Shown here: piece after piece, positions 8,387 through 16,612 of the stretch | How positions within the stretch are numbered: position 1 is the first letter of the stretch | Layout of the letters: each line of letters starts with the position of its first letter | From: Pseudomonas fluorescens | Lineage (GTDB): Bacteria > Pseudomonadota > Gammaproteobacteria > Pseudomonadales > Pseudomonadaceae | Length of the DNA: 64,000 bases | Direction: 5' to 3' | Assembly (NCBI RefSeq): GCF_018614655.1 | Contig: NZ_JAGGOG010000016.1 | Coordinates: 299,758 to 363,757 of the forward strand | Program-made: the position numbers and the translations under genes | The notes under the pieces: model-generated | Database searches by the model: none | Told to the model about the DNA's origin: nothing | What the model saw: the letters and a program-made list of their open reading frames with translations, nothing else

Positions 8387-9169
8387 ATGAGCGAACAACC
8401 AGCGGCCAGCCGCATTCGGGTCGAGGCCCTGGCCGAAGGCTTTCAAGCCCGGGCCCAGCAGTGGGCCGAGCAGCTTGGCCTGCCTTTGCAACGGGAGGAG
8501 GCGGATTTTGCCCTGCAAGTCGGTGAGCACGGCTTGCAACTGCAACAGCTTGGGCCTGACGCGCCAGGACCAGTGCGGGTGGATTTTGTCGAAGGTGGCG
8601 CGGCCCACCGGCGTTTATACGGCGGTGGCAGTGGGCAGATGATTGCCAAGGCCGTAGGAATCGCCCAGGGCGTGCGCCCACGTGTTCTGGACGCTACGGC
8701 TGGCCTGGGCAAGGATGCGTTCGTGCTGGCCAGCCTGGGCTGTGAGATGAGCCTGGTCGAGCGTCAGCCGTTGATCGGCGCTTTGCTGGAAGATGGCCTG
8801 GCCCGTGGCGCAGACGATTTTGAAGTGGCACCGATTGTCGCGCGGATGACCTTGCTCAAGGGCAATTCCATTGATGTCATGCGCAACTGGGAAGGTGAGC
8901 CGCCACAGGTGATTTATCTGGACCCGATGTTTCCCCATCGTGAGAAAACCGCTCTGGTGAAGAAGGAAATGCGCCTGTTCCGGCCGTTGGTGGGGGACGA
9001 TCCCGACGCACCGGCGTTGCTGGCCGCCGCGTTGGCCCTGGCCAGCCACCGGGTGGTGGTCAAGCGCCCGCGAAAGGCGCCGTGCATCGACGGCCCCAAG
9101 CCGAGCCATGCGCTGGATGGCAAGTCCAGTCGGTATGACATTTATCCTAAAAAAGCGCTGAAGCCCTGA
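8387..9169 (+). CDS. rsmJ: 16S rRNA (guanine1516-N2)-methyltransferase
   Basis: SAM-dependent enzyme that methylates G1516 in helix 45 of 16S rRNA. The 260-residue protein has motif I VLDATAGLGK at 100-109 and the catalytic-type motif DPMFP at 179-183, both typical of RsmJ (YhiQ). The C-terminus KSSRYDIYPKKAL is also family-typical. The ATG at 8387 is preceded by GAGCG. It is divergent from the duplicated-domain protein and is followed by a REP cluster, which marks the end of the unit. Confidence 0.93.
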   Translation: MSEQPAASRIRVEALAEGFQARAQQWAEQLGLPLQREEADFALQVGEHGLQLQQLGPDAPGPVRVDFVEGGAAHRRLYGGGSGQMIAKAVGIAQGVRPRVLDATAGLGKDAFVLASLGCEMSLVERQPLIGALLEDGLARGADDFEVAPIVARMTLLKGNSIDVMRNWEGEPPQVIYLDPMFPHREKTALVKKEMRLFRPLVGDDPDAPALLAAALALASHRVVVKRPRKAPCIDGPKPSHALDGKSSRYDIYPKKALKP

Positions 9170-9184
9170 GGCCCCTGGCTAATT

Positions 9185-9315
9185 GTGGCGAGCGGGCTTG
9201 CCCGCGTTGGGCTGCGCAGCAGCCCCAAAACCTGAGATCTCGGTCTATCTGAAAAAACTCAGCAGTCTTTTGGGGGCCGCTTCGCAGCCCAACGGGGGAC
9301 AAGCCCCCTCGCCAC
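9185..9315. repeat. REP palindrome pair, GTGGCGAG type
   Basis: Two inverted arms flank about 40 bases: GTGGCGAGCGGGCTTG and more on the left, GGGGGACAAGCCCCCTCGCCAC on the right in split blocks, each arm also containing GGGCTGC or GCAGCCC. This is the usual structure of a fluorescent-Pseudomonas REP doublet (REPIN). It lies between convergent rsmJ and the TetR gene. A further small hairpin follows at 9316-9334. The rest of 9316-9389 shows nothing else. Confidence 0.75.
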
Positions 9316-9389
9316 AGGGGCGGTGTTCGCCCCTAGTTGAGCGGTATTAGCCCCAAAGCTGTTTTTTAAAGACCTTGAAAGGCATGGCT

Positions 9390-10025
9390 CTAAGCTCGAT
9401 ACGCCCGCATAAACAGCCCCACCACGTCCTGCACGTGCTCTTCAGCGGCTGACTCGCTCAGCCGTTCACCGCAGCCATACAGCAACCGAAAGTTCGCCGT
9501 GCCCTTGAGCAGGCAGAAAAAATGCTCGGCGGCGGTCAGCGGTTTGTCGATGCTCAGGGCGCCGCTCTGGTCAATCCTGGCCAGCAAGCGCTCCATGCCC
9601 TGCAACATCCGCAGGGGCCCCGCCTCGAAAAAGATCTGTGACAGCTTCGGGTCCTGGCTGCCGGAGGCCATCATCAAGCGATGCAGGTTCACCGACTCAT
9701 CGCTGTTGATCAGTACATGAAAGCCGCGAGCGATGTTTAGCAGCACCTTTTCCACGGGCACGCCGTCCGGCAGCTCGAAATACATCACAGGCAGTTGTTC
9801 TTCGCACTTCGCGATCACGGCCGCAGAAAACAGCGTTTCCTTGTCGGTGAAGTGGCTGTAGACGGTCAGTTTCGACACGCCGGCTTCCACGGCTACGGCA
9901 TCCATGCTGGTGCTGGCGTAGCCATTGCTCAAGAACAGGATTTTCGCTGCCTCAAGGATCGCCTGGCGCTTTGCCATGTCCTTGGGACGCCCGGGGCTAT
10001 TGGTGTTTACGAGATTGTCGGACAT
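9390..10025 (-). CDS. TetR-family repressor beside MexJK-like pump
   Basis: A 211-residue TetR-type regulator. The N-terminal helix-turn-helix (TSMDAVAVEAGVSKLTVYSHF) spans about residues 39-59 and is followed by KETLFSAAV. The larger C-terminal part is the ligand-binding and dimer domain. I use the ATG at 10025 (MSDNLVN); a second ATG two codons earlier is equally open. It is transcribed away from the efflux genes, with operator-like palindromes between, the arrangement of mexL and mexJK in P. aeruginosa. Repression of the pump and of itself is inferred; the inducer is unknown. Confidence 0.92.
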   Translation of the reverse strand: MSDNLVNTNSPGRPKDMAKRQAILEAAKILFLSNGYASTSMDAVAVEAGVSKLTVYSHFTDKETLFSAAVIAKCEEQLPVMYFELPDGVPVEKVLLNIARGFHVLINSDESVNLHRLMMASGSQDPKLSQIFFEAGPLRMLQGMERLLARIDQSGALSIDKPLTAAEHFFCLLKGTANFRLLYGCGERLSESAAEEHVQDVVGLFMRAYRA

Positions 10026-10035
10026 TTTCACTTTA

Positions 10036-10080
10036 ATACTGGACTGGTGAGTTTGGTATTAATAACATACCGGCCAGTAT
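10036..10080. promoter_or_regulatory. Likely TetR operator region
   Basis: The near-perfect palindrome ATACCGGCCAGTAT is at 10067-10080. A related half site ATACTGG lies at 10036-10042, and GTTTGGTATTAATAACATAC joins them. Both lie in the 92-base gap between the divergent TetR and adaptor genes, where a repressor could block both promoters. Binding is inferred from position and symmetry only. Confidence 0.55.
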
Positions 10081-10117
10081 AATTATTCCTAGCACCATTA
10101 GCGAAAGGTCCTTCAGC

Positions 10118-11218
10118 ATGCGCAGCTTTGTCCTGCCCCTCGCGTTGCCCGTCAGCCTGGCATTTCTATTGGCTGGCTGCGGCCATGAAGAAGCGACCCA
10201 AGCCACCGTCCGCCCGGCCATGGTGGTTCAGCCACAGCCTTCAGCCCTGGCGATGGACAGCTACCCGGGTGAAGTTCGCGCCCGTTATGAGCCGGACCTG
10301 GCCTTTCGCATTGGCGGCAAAGTCAGCCGACGACTGGTGGAGGAGGGCGAGCGGGTCAAGGCCAACCAGCCCCTGGCAGAACTCGACCCCCAGGATGTGC
10401 GCCTGCAATTGGAAGCCACCCGCGCCCAGGTCGCCGCCGCCGAGGCCAACCTGAACCTGGTGCGCGCCGAACGTGATCGCTACAAGACCCTGGTGGACCG
10501 TCAGATGGTCAGCCGCTCCCAGTACGACAACTCTGAGAATATGTACCGCGCAGGCGTTGCACGTCTCAAGCAGATCAAGGCTGAATTCGACGTGGCCAAC
10601 AATCAAGCCGGTTACGCCGTGCTGCGGGCGCCCCAGGACGGGGTCGTCGCCAAGCGTGCGGTGGAAGTGGGTCAGGTGGTGTCGGCCGGCCAGACGGTGT
10701 TCACCCTGGCCACCGACGGTGAGCGGGAAGTGCTGATCAGCCTGCCTGAACAAAATTTTGGCCGCTTCAAGATTGGCCAGCCAGTGTCCGTGGAGTTGTG
10801 GAGCCAGTCGGACCAACGTTTCAACGGACGGATTCGCGAGCTGTCACCAGCGGCAGATCCCAAGTCGCGGACTTTCGCCGCCCGCGTGGCCTTTACCGGT
10901 GGAAAAGTCCCCGCGGAACTGGGGCAGAGTGCTCGAGTATTCATACAAGCCGACGGCGTTATTGCGCTGTCGGTACCGCTGTCTGCCTTGACTGCTGAGA
11001 ACGGTGCGTCCTACGTCTGGCGGGTACAGCCCGACAACACCCTCAAGCGGGTACCGGTGCGGATCGGCGCCTTCGGTGAGAAAAACGTACCGGTGCTGGA
11101 AGGCCTGGACCCCACCGACTGGGTGATTGCTGCCGGTGTCCATGTGCTCCATGAGGGCCAGCAAGTGCGCCCGGTGGACCGCTCCAATCGGGTAGTGAAT
11201 CTGGCGGTCAAGGAGTAG
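10118..11218 (+). CDS. RND efflux periplasmic adaptor, MexJ-like lipoprotein
   Basis: Membrane-fusion protein linking the inner-membrane RND pump to an outer-membrane channel. The 366-residue protein has a lipoprotein signal peptide with LLAGC, so the lipidated Cys is residue 21. Then come the lipoyl halves (FRIGGKVSRRLVEEGERVKANQPLAELD and GYAVLRAPQDGVVAKR, in parts), a helical hairpin between them, and beta-barrel domains. Only 6 bases separate it from the pump gene. No outer-membrane factor gene follows. The MexJ resemblance rests on context and general features, so substrates are not assigned. Confidence 0.92.
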   Translation: MRSFVLPLALPVSLAFLLAGCGHEEATQATVRPAMVVQPQPSALAMDSYPGEVRARYEPDLAFRIGGKVSRRLVEEGERVKANQPLAELDPQDVRLQLEATRAQVAAAEANLNLVRAERDRYKTLVDRQMVSRSQYDNSENMYRAGVARLKQIKAEFDVANNQAGYAVLRAPQDGVVAKRAVEVGQVVSAGQTVFTLATDGEREVLISLPEQNFGRFKIGQPVSVELWSQSDQRFNGRIRELSPAADPKSRTFAARVAFTGGKVPAELGQSARVFIQADGVIALSVPLSALTAENGASYVWRVQPDNTLKRVPVRIGAFGEKNVPVLEGLDPTDWVIAAGVHVLHEGQQVRPVDRSNRVVNLAVKE

Positions 11219-11224
11219 TCCCCG

Positions 11225-14200
11225 ATGGGTTTCAATCTTTCCGAGTGGGCGTTGCGTAATCGCCAGATCGTATTGTTCCTGATGATCCTGCTGGCCGTAG
11301 TAGGCGCTTTGTCCTACACCAAGTTGGGGCAAAGCGAAGACCCGCCGTTTACCTTCAAGGCCATGGTCATCAAGACCAATTGGCCGGGCGCTACAGCCCA
11401 GGAAGTCTCGCGCCAGGTCACCGAGCGCATTGAAAAGAAACTGATGGAGACGGGCGAGTACGAGCGCATCGTTTCCTTCTCGCGACCGGGTGAATCTCAG
11501 GTCACCTTCATCGCCCGGGACTCCATGCATTCGGCGCAAATTCCTGACCTGTGGTACCAGGTGCGCAAGAAGATCAGCGACATTCGCCAGACCTTGCCGC
11601 CGGACATCCAGGGCCCGTTCTTCAACGATGAATTTGGCACCACCTTCGGCAATATCTACGCGCTGACCGGTGACGGTTTCGACTACGCGGTGCTCAAGGA
11701 CTACGCCGATCGCATCCAGATTCAGCTGCAACGAGTGCCGGATGTGGGCAAGGTTGAATTGCTGGGGCTGCAAGACGAGAAGATCTGGATCGAGTTGTCG
11801 AACCTCAAGCTGGCGACCCTCGGCTTGCCATTGGCAGCGGTGCAACAGGCGCTGCAAGAGCAGAACGCGGTGTCCACTGCGGGCTTCTTCGAAACCCCGA
11901 GCGAGCGTGTGCAACTGCGGGTGTCCGGTAATTTCAAGACGGTGGAAGAAATCCGCAACTTCCCGATTCGTGTCGCAGACCGCACTTTCCGTATCGGCGA
12001 TGTGGCCGAGATCCACCGTGGTTTCAACGATCCACCGGCGCCGCGTATGCGTTACATGGGTGACGATGCGATCGGCCTGGCAGTGGCCATGCGCGAGGGC
12101 GGTGACATCCTGGTGCTGGGCAAGGCCCTGGAAAGCGAATTCGCACGCCTGCAGAAGAACCTTCCGGGCGGCATGGAACTGCGCAAGGTGTCCGACCAAC
12201 CAGCGGCGGTGAAAACCAGCGTCGGTGAATTCGTCCAGGTTCTGGCCGAGGCCCTGGCCATTGTGCTGCTGGTGAGTTTCTTCTCGCTGGGTGTGCGTAC
12301 CGGCATGGTGGTCGCACTGGCGATTCCGTTGGTGTTGGCGATGACCTTTGCCACGATGTATTACTTGGGGATCGGCCTGCACAAGATTTCTCTCGGTGCG
12401 CTGGTACTGGCCCTTGGTTTGCTGGTGGATGACGCGATCATCGCCGTGGAAATGATGGCGATCAAAATGGAGCAAGGTTACGACCGGCTCAAGGCCGCCA
12501 GTTTCGCCTGGACCAGTACCGCCTTTCCGATGCTCACGGGTACCTTGATTACCGCCGCCGGCTTCCTGCCGATTGCCACTGCGCAGTCGAGCACCGGCGA
12601 ATACACCCGTTCGATCTTCCAGGTGGTGACCATCGCGCTGTTGGCCTCCTGGGTCGCCGCCGTGGTGTTCGTGCCTTACCTGGGGGAAAAACTCCTGCCG
12701 GATCTGGCGAAGATTCATGCGGCCAAACATGGGGCCGATGGCCCGGATCCCTACGGCACACCGTTCTATCAGCGTGTAAGACGCTTGGTGGAGTGGTGTG
12801 TGCGGCGCCGCAAAACGGTGATCGTGCTGACCTTGTTGCTGTTTATCGGCTCGGTGGCACTGTTTCGTTTTGTGCCCCAGCAGTTCTTCCCGGCCTCCGG
12901 GCGACTGGAGCTGATGGTCGACCTGAAACTGGCGGAAGGCGCCTCCTTGAGCAACACCGCTGACCAGGTCAAACGCCTGGAAGGCCTGCTTAAAGAACAC
13001 GCCGGGGTCGAAAACTATGTGGCTTACGTTGGCACCGGCTCGCCTCGTTTCTACCTGCCTCTGGACCAGCAATTGCCGGCCGCGAGTTTTGCTCAGTTTG
13101 TGGTTCTGGCCAGGACCATCGAGGAGCGTGAAAGCCTGCGCACCTGGCTGATCGAAACCCTGAATGAACAATTCCCGGACCTGCGTTCACGTGTCACGCG
13201 TCTTGAGAACGGTCCACCCGTTGGTTACCCAGTGCAGTTCCGCGTCACAGGCGAACACATCGAGGAAGTACGCGCATTGGCGCGCAAAGTAGCGGCCAAG
13301 GTTCGCGAAAATACTCGTGTGGTCAACGTACACCTGGACTGGGAGGAGCCGAGCAAGATCGTTTATCTCAATGTCGATCAGGATCGCGCGCGCGCCTTGG
13401 GCGTCAGCACCGCGAATCTGTCGAAATTTCTCCAGAGTTCCCTCACCGGCTCCAGCGTCAGCCAATACCGGGAGGACAACGAGTTGATCGAAATCCTCCT
13501 GCGCGGCACCGTGCATGAGCGCACCGAGCTGTCATTGCTGCCGAGCCTGGCGGTTCCGACCGACAACGGTAAAAGTGTGGCGCTGTCGCAGATTGCGACC
13601 CTGGAATACGGTTTTGAAGAAGGCATCATCTGGCACCGTAACCGGTTGCCGACGGTGACCATTCGCGCTGATATCTACGGTAAGGAGCAACCGGCGACTC
13701 TGGTCCAGCAAATCTTGCCAACGCTGGAAGGTGTACGTGCTGAATTGCCAGATGGCTACTTGTTGGAGGTCGGCGGTACGGTGGAAGACTCCGCCCGTGG
13801 GCAGAACTCGGTCAAGGCCGGTGTGCCGCTGTTTATCGTGGTGGTACTGACCTTGCTGATGCTGCAACTGCGTAGCTTCTCACGCATGGCCATGGTCTTT
13901 CTTACCGCGCCGTTGGGCTTGATCGGGGTGACCTTGTTCCTGCTGGTATTCCGTCAGCCCTTTGGCTTCGTGGCGATGTTGGGGACCATCGCGCTGTCGG
14001 GGATGATCATGCGCAACTCGGTCATCCTGGTGGACCAGATCGAGCAGGACATCAAGGCTGGGTTGGCGCCGTGGCAGGCGATTATCGAAGCGACAGTGCG
14101 GCGCTTCCGTCCCATCGTGCTAACCGCGCTGGCGGCCGTATTGGCAATGATTCCCCTGTCCCGCAGCGTGTTCTTCGGGCCGATGGCGGTGGCGATCATG

Positions 14201-14290
14201 GGCGGGTTGATTGTGGCGACGGCGTTGACGCTGTTGTTCCTGCCAGCGTTGTATGCGGCGTGGTTCAGGGTCAAGAAGGACGCTCTATAG
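11225..14290 (+). CDS. RND efflux transporter, MexK-like
   Basis: Proton-driven inner-membrane drug exporter of the AcrB/HAE family, 1021 residues with the expected two-fold repeat of a membrane helix, large periplasmic loop and helix bundle. It starts MGFNLSEWALRNRQIVLFLM. The paired Asp of the proton relay are at 402-403 in LVDDAIIAVEMM. The second half holds GMIMRNSVILVDQIEQD, typical of helix 10. The partner adaptor is directly upstream, and the TetR gene beyond it. Lack of an adjacent channel gene means it must use one encoded elsewhere, as MexJK is known to do with OprM or OpmH. Confidence 0.95.
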   Translation: MGFNLSEWALRNRQIVLFLMILLAVVGALSYTKLGQSEDPPFTFKAMVIKTNWPGATAQEVSRQVTERIEKKLMETGEYERIVSFSRPGESQVTFIARDSMHSAQIPDLWYQVRKKISDIRQTLPPDIQGPFFNDEFGTTFGNIYALTGDGFDYAVLKDYADRIQIQLQRVPDVGKVELLGLQDEKIWIELSNLKLATLGLPLAAVQQALQEQNAVSTAGFFETPSERVQLRVSGNFKTVEEIRNFPIRVADRTFRIGDVAEIHRGFNDPPAPRMRYMGDDAIGLAVAMREGGDILVLGKALESEFARLQKNLPGGMELRKVSDQPAAVKTSVGEFVQVLAEALAIVLLVSFFSLGVRTGMVVALAIPLVLAMTFATMYYLGIGLHKISLGALVLALGLLVDDAIIAVEMMAIKMEQGYDRLKAASFAWTSTAFPMLTGTLITAAGFLPIATAQSSTGEYTRSIFQVVTIALLASWVAAVVFVPYLGEKLLPDLAKIHAAKHGADGPDPYGTPFYQRVRRLVEWCVRRRKTVIVLTLLLFIGSVALFRFVPQQFFPASGRLELMVDLKLAEGASLSNTADQVKRLEGLLKEHAGVENYVAYVGTGSPRFYLPLDQQLPAASFAQFVVLARTIEERESLRTWLIETLNEQFPDLRSRVTRLENGPPVGYPVQFRVTGEHIEEVRALARKVAAKVRENTRVVNVHLDWEEPSKIVYLNVDQDRARALGVSTANLSKFLQSSLTGSSVSQYREDNELIEILLRGTVHERTELSLLPSLAVPTDNGKSVALSQIATLEYGFEEGIIWHRNRLPTVTIRADIYGKEQPATLVQQILPTLEGVRAELPDGYLLEVGGTVEDSARGQNSVKAGVPLFIVVVLTLLMLQLRSFSRMAMVFLTAPLGLIGVTLFLLVFRQPFGFVAMLGTIALSGMIMRNSVILVDQIEQDIKAGLAPWQAIIEATVRRFRPIVLTALAAVLAMIPLSRSVFFGPMAVAIMGGLIVATALTLLFLPALYAAWFRVKKDAL

Positions 14291-14307
14291 ACCTATTGAT
14301 GAAGAGG

Positions 14308-14340
14308 CCCCTTTTGCTGCTTTCTTTTTAAAAAGAGGGG
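14308..14340. terminator. Bidirectional terminator between convergent genes
   Basis: CCCCTTTT pairs with AAAAGAGGGG with one bulged base; T- and A-runs flank the stem. It sits between the ends of the RND transporter gene and the Lrp-type gene and could serve both. Confidence 0.5.
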
Positions 14341-14425
14341 ACTTTTCTGCGTGGGACCCATGAAGTGGGAAATGCCTGAAATCCGATAGCAGCCGTTAAA
14401 GCCTGAATATCACCCACTGATTTAC

Positions 14426-14881
14426 TTAGAGCGCAGGTAGTTTCTTTTCGACCGTTTTTATTATCGAGGTGTTGGTGTCGGCCAGTGGTGTGATCCTCTG
14501 TAGGACCTGATCCAGGTGACTGACTGAGTCGGTATAAAGGTGACAGACAAAACTGTCTTCTCCAGTAATCTTGTAGCAGGTGACACACTCCGTCAGCGCC
14601 TTGATTAACTGTTCAACTTCTTGGAACTTCCCCGTAAACGGTTTCACCCGGACCAATGCCTGTAGCGCAAAGCCCAGGGCCTGAGCGTCCAGCTCCACAC
14701 GGAAACCGCAAATGACACCCGCGACCTCCAACCGCTTCAAGCGCTCGCTGCAACTGGGGGCAGACAACCCCACCTGGCGGCTCAGCGCCCGGATGGAGGC
14801 CCGTGCGTTTTGGTGCAGGGCCATGATCAGGGCGCGGTCAACCGGGTCTAATTTTTGATCGCTCTTTGTAAGCTTTTTCAT
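14426..14881 (-). CDS. Lrp/AsnC-family regulator
   Basis: A 151-residue regulator with an N-terminal winged helix-turn-helix (RASIRALSRQVGLSAPSCSE, about residues 28-47) and a C-terminal ligand-sensing domain (VRVKPFTGKFQEVEQLI onward). The position, divergent from a LysE-family exporter with 182 bases between, suggests that it controls that exporter in response to an amino acid. That is the common pattern for this pairing; the actual ligand cannot be read. Confidence 0.92.
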   Translation of the reverse strand: MKKLTKSDQKLDPVDRALIMALHQNARASIRALSRQVGLSAPSCSERLKRLEVAGVICGFRVELDAQALGFALQALVRVKPFTGKFQEVEQLIKALTECVTCYKITGEDSFVCHLYTDSVSHLDQVLQRITPLADTNTSIIKTVEKKLPAL

Positions 14882-15063
14882 GGGTTAGACCTTACGAAGG
14901 GTCGTTAAATATCCTGATGTTCTTACATACCATGGATCCTGAAAAAAGGAATGGAGTTCTTGGTCAGATAAAGCTGAAACTAACTAAGTGTTGGATTGTT
15001 AGCGGTTGCACAGACAATAAAATAATGGGTAACCGGTCTTCCCATTCCGCTCAGGAGGTGAAA

Positions 15064-15681
15064 GTGTCCGAAACGTTACTGCCCGTTTATCAAGCAACAC
15101 TGACATTCGCCATTGCAGCCATTGCGTTACTCGCCAGCCCCGGCCCAGCCACCTTGGCTCTGGCGGCGAGTGGGGCGGCTTATGGCATGAAGCGCTCGAT
15201 TCGGTTTTTTGCCGGGATTACGGTGGGACTGGTGATCGCCATGGCATTGGTTGCCACGGGCTTGTATGTGGTCATACATAGCTTTCCCTTGGTGGGGACG
15301 GTGCTTACGGTTGTTTGCGTTCTTTATATTCTTTCCCTGGCCTACAGCATCGCCACGGCGCTACCTATCAAAGATGAGCAGGCGGTTGTCACACCGGGGT
15401 GGTGGGCAGGTTTTGTGTTGGGTGTCGCAAACATCAAGGCGTATGCCGCCTTTGCTGCGCTACTGGGCAGTTTCACGCTGGGAATAACACCGGCATGGGA
15501 GCAGGGAGCCAAGGCGTTGATCTGTCTTTGGGTTTGCGTGGTGTTCGACTTTCTGTGGCTTTTTGCAGGTAGCAAGTTGCGCAAGTTATTCATTCACCCG
15601 ACCTGGAGCCGAATACTTAACGTAAGCTTCGCGGTTTTGATGATAGCGACGGTAGCCTGGTCATTCACGCTCACGCAATAG
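15064..15681 (+). CDS. LysE/RhtB-family exporter, first of two
   Basis: A 205-residue inner-membrane exporter of the LysE superfamily, which exports amino acids or related small metabolites. I place the start at the GTG at 15064 because AGGAGGTG lies just upstream; the frame is open to 14917 but that would add an unusual polar N-terminus. The first helix ends with the family motif ASPGPATLALAASGAAYG, and about six hydrophobic segments follow. Lies divergent from the AsnC/Lrp gene and 49 bases before a second, related exporter. Substrate unknown. Confidence 0.92.
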   Translation: MSETLLPVYQATLTFAIAAIALLASPGPATLALAASGAAYGMKRSIRFFAGITVGLVIAMALVATGLYVVIHSFPLVGTVLTVVCVLYILSLAYSIATALPIKDEQAVVTPGWWAGFVLGVANIKAYAAFAALLGSFTLGITPAWEQGAKALICLWVCVVFDFLWLFAGSKLRKLFIHPTWSRILNVSFAVLMIATVAWSFTLTQ

Positions 15682-15730
15682 CGCTATCGATGGAAAGAAA
15701 ACAGACCATTTCCTACCAAGGATCGTCTTC

Positions 15731-16324
15731 ATGTTTGGGACCGTTTCTGCTCTTTTATTCTTACTGGTAGTGCCTGGGCCTACCAATACCCTGCTGTTTC
15801 GCGCAGGTGTGTTATTTGGTGGAGGGGCTTCGTGGCGGCTTACCTTTATCGAATGCCTGGCTTATCTGATTCAGGTATCGCTGTGGGGGGCAGCGTTGCT
15901 CTATATTTCGGCCTATTCACCGTGGGCCATGAGGGCCGTGCAGTTGGGCGCTGCTTGTTACCTGCTCTCTCTTTCCTATCAGTTGTGGCAGCGCAAAAAC
16001 AGCGTCGCCGACTCGACGGGGGACCGTTTCGGTGGGATGTATTTCTTTTTGCTTACCGTCATGAATCCCAAGGGTTTGTTGATTGTTTCGTTTATAGCGC
16101 CGGTCAATGCGTTCACCGAGCTTGAAGGCTACTTGGCCTTTATGGCCACTCTCGCTGTGGTGATCATTCCCGTTGGCTTTACCTGGATACTGCTGGGTGC
16201 GCGATTCAAAAGCCTGCAGCAAACGTGGTTGGCACCCCTGAAGATCAACCGCGCAGCGTCCATCGCCATCTGTTGTTTTGCCTGCATCATGATTGGACGG
16301 TTGGCTGATTCAGTTATCAACTGA
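15731..16324 (+). CDS. LysE/RhtB-family exporter, second of two
   Basis: A 197-residue membrane protein with the first-helix motif VVPGPTNTLLFRAGVLFGG, the LysE-family PGP signature, and about six hydrophobic segments. MNPKGLLIVSF matches the mid-protein family motif. It follows the other exporter by 49 bases with AAGGATC before the ATG, so the two are probably one transcript. They are too different to be a recent tandem copy. Confidence 0.88.
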   Translation: MFGTVSALLFLLVVPGPTNTLLFRAGVLFGGGASWRLTFIECLAYLIQVSLWGAALLYISAYSPWAMRAVQLGAACYLLSLSYQLWQRKNSVADSTGDRFGGMYFFLLTVMNPKGLLIVSFIAPVNAFTELEGYLAFMATLAVVIIPVGFTWILLGARFKSLQQTWLAPLKINRAASIAICCFACIMIGRLADSVIN

Positions 16325-16343
16325 AGGTTTTTCCTATGTGGCT

Positions 16344-16398
16344 GCAGGGTTGCATTTGATGACGCAGGTTCGTCGAGCCCGACGCCCTGCATTTGATG
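16344..16398 (+). repeat. Direct repeat and inverted repeat in the intergenic region
   Basis: TGCATTTGATG occurs twice, at 16351-16361 and 16388-16398, a 37-base period. GCAGGG at 16344-16349 can pair with CCCTGC at 16385-16390, and CGTCG with CGACG inside. Role unknown. The whole 16325-16612 stretch lacks a supportable gene, is AT-richer than its surroundings and has many GGA triplets after 16400. Confidence 0.4.
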
Positions 16399-16612
16399 TC
16401 ACTCAGCGTAGGAAGGTACAGATGCAGTGGCCAGGGTAAGGGGGGAAAGGACGCCTTCCTTATGGATGGGAAAATTTATGGCAGTGGAAAGCTATGACAG
16501 TGCATCGGAACCTTTCCTTCAAATCTTGCCACACAAGGTCTACCTGATATGCAGGTGTTTTTCTTGTGCGTCCTGGCAGAGAAAACTTAAAGAAGACTTA
16601 AGGAGTGTTCAT

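Noticed and set aside
10844..13171. Long open frame of 775 codons opposite the RND transporter gene
   Set aside because: It is the mirror of a high-GC gene; the product is His/Gln/Arg rich with no recognisable domain and no ribosome site, while the plus-strand frame is a full, well-conserved transporter.
16368..16381. GGTTCGTCGAGCCC, which looks like a tRNA T-arm
   Set aside because: No acceptor, D or anticodon stems around it; extra bases in the loop.
16427..16612. Upstream extension of the small ORF by 62 codons
   Set aside because: No ribosome site at the upstream start, and the added peptide looks like translated non-coding DNA. The ATG at 16613 with AAGGAG is far better.
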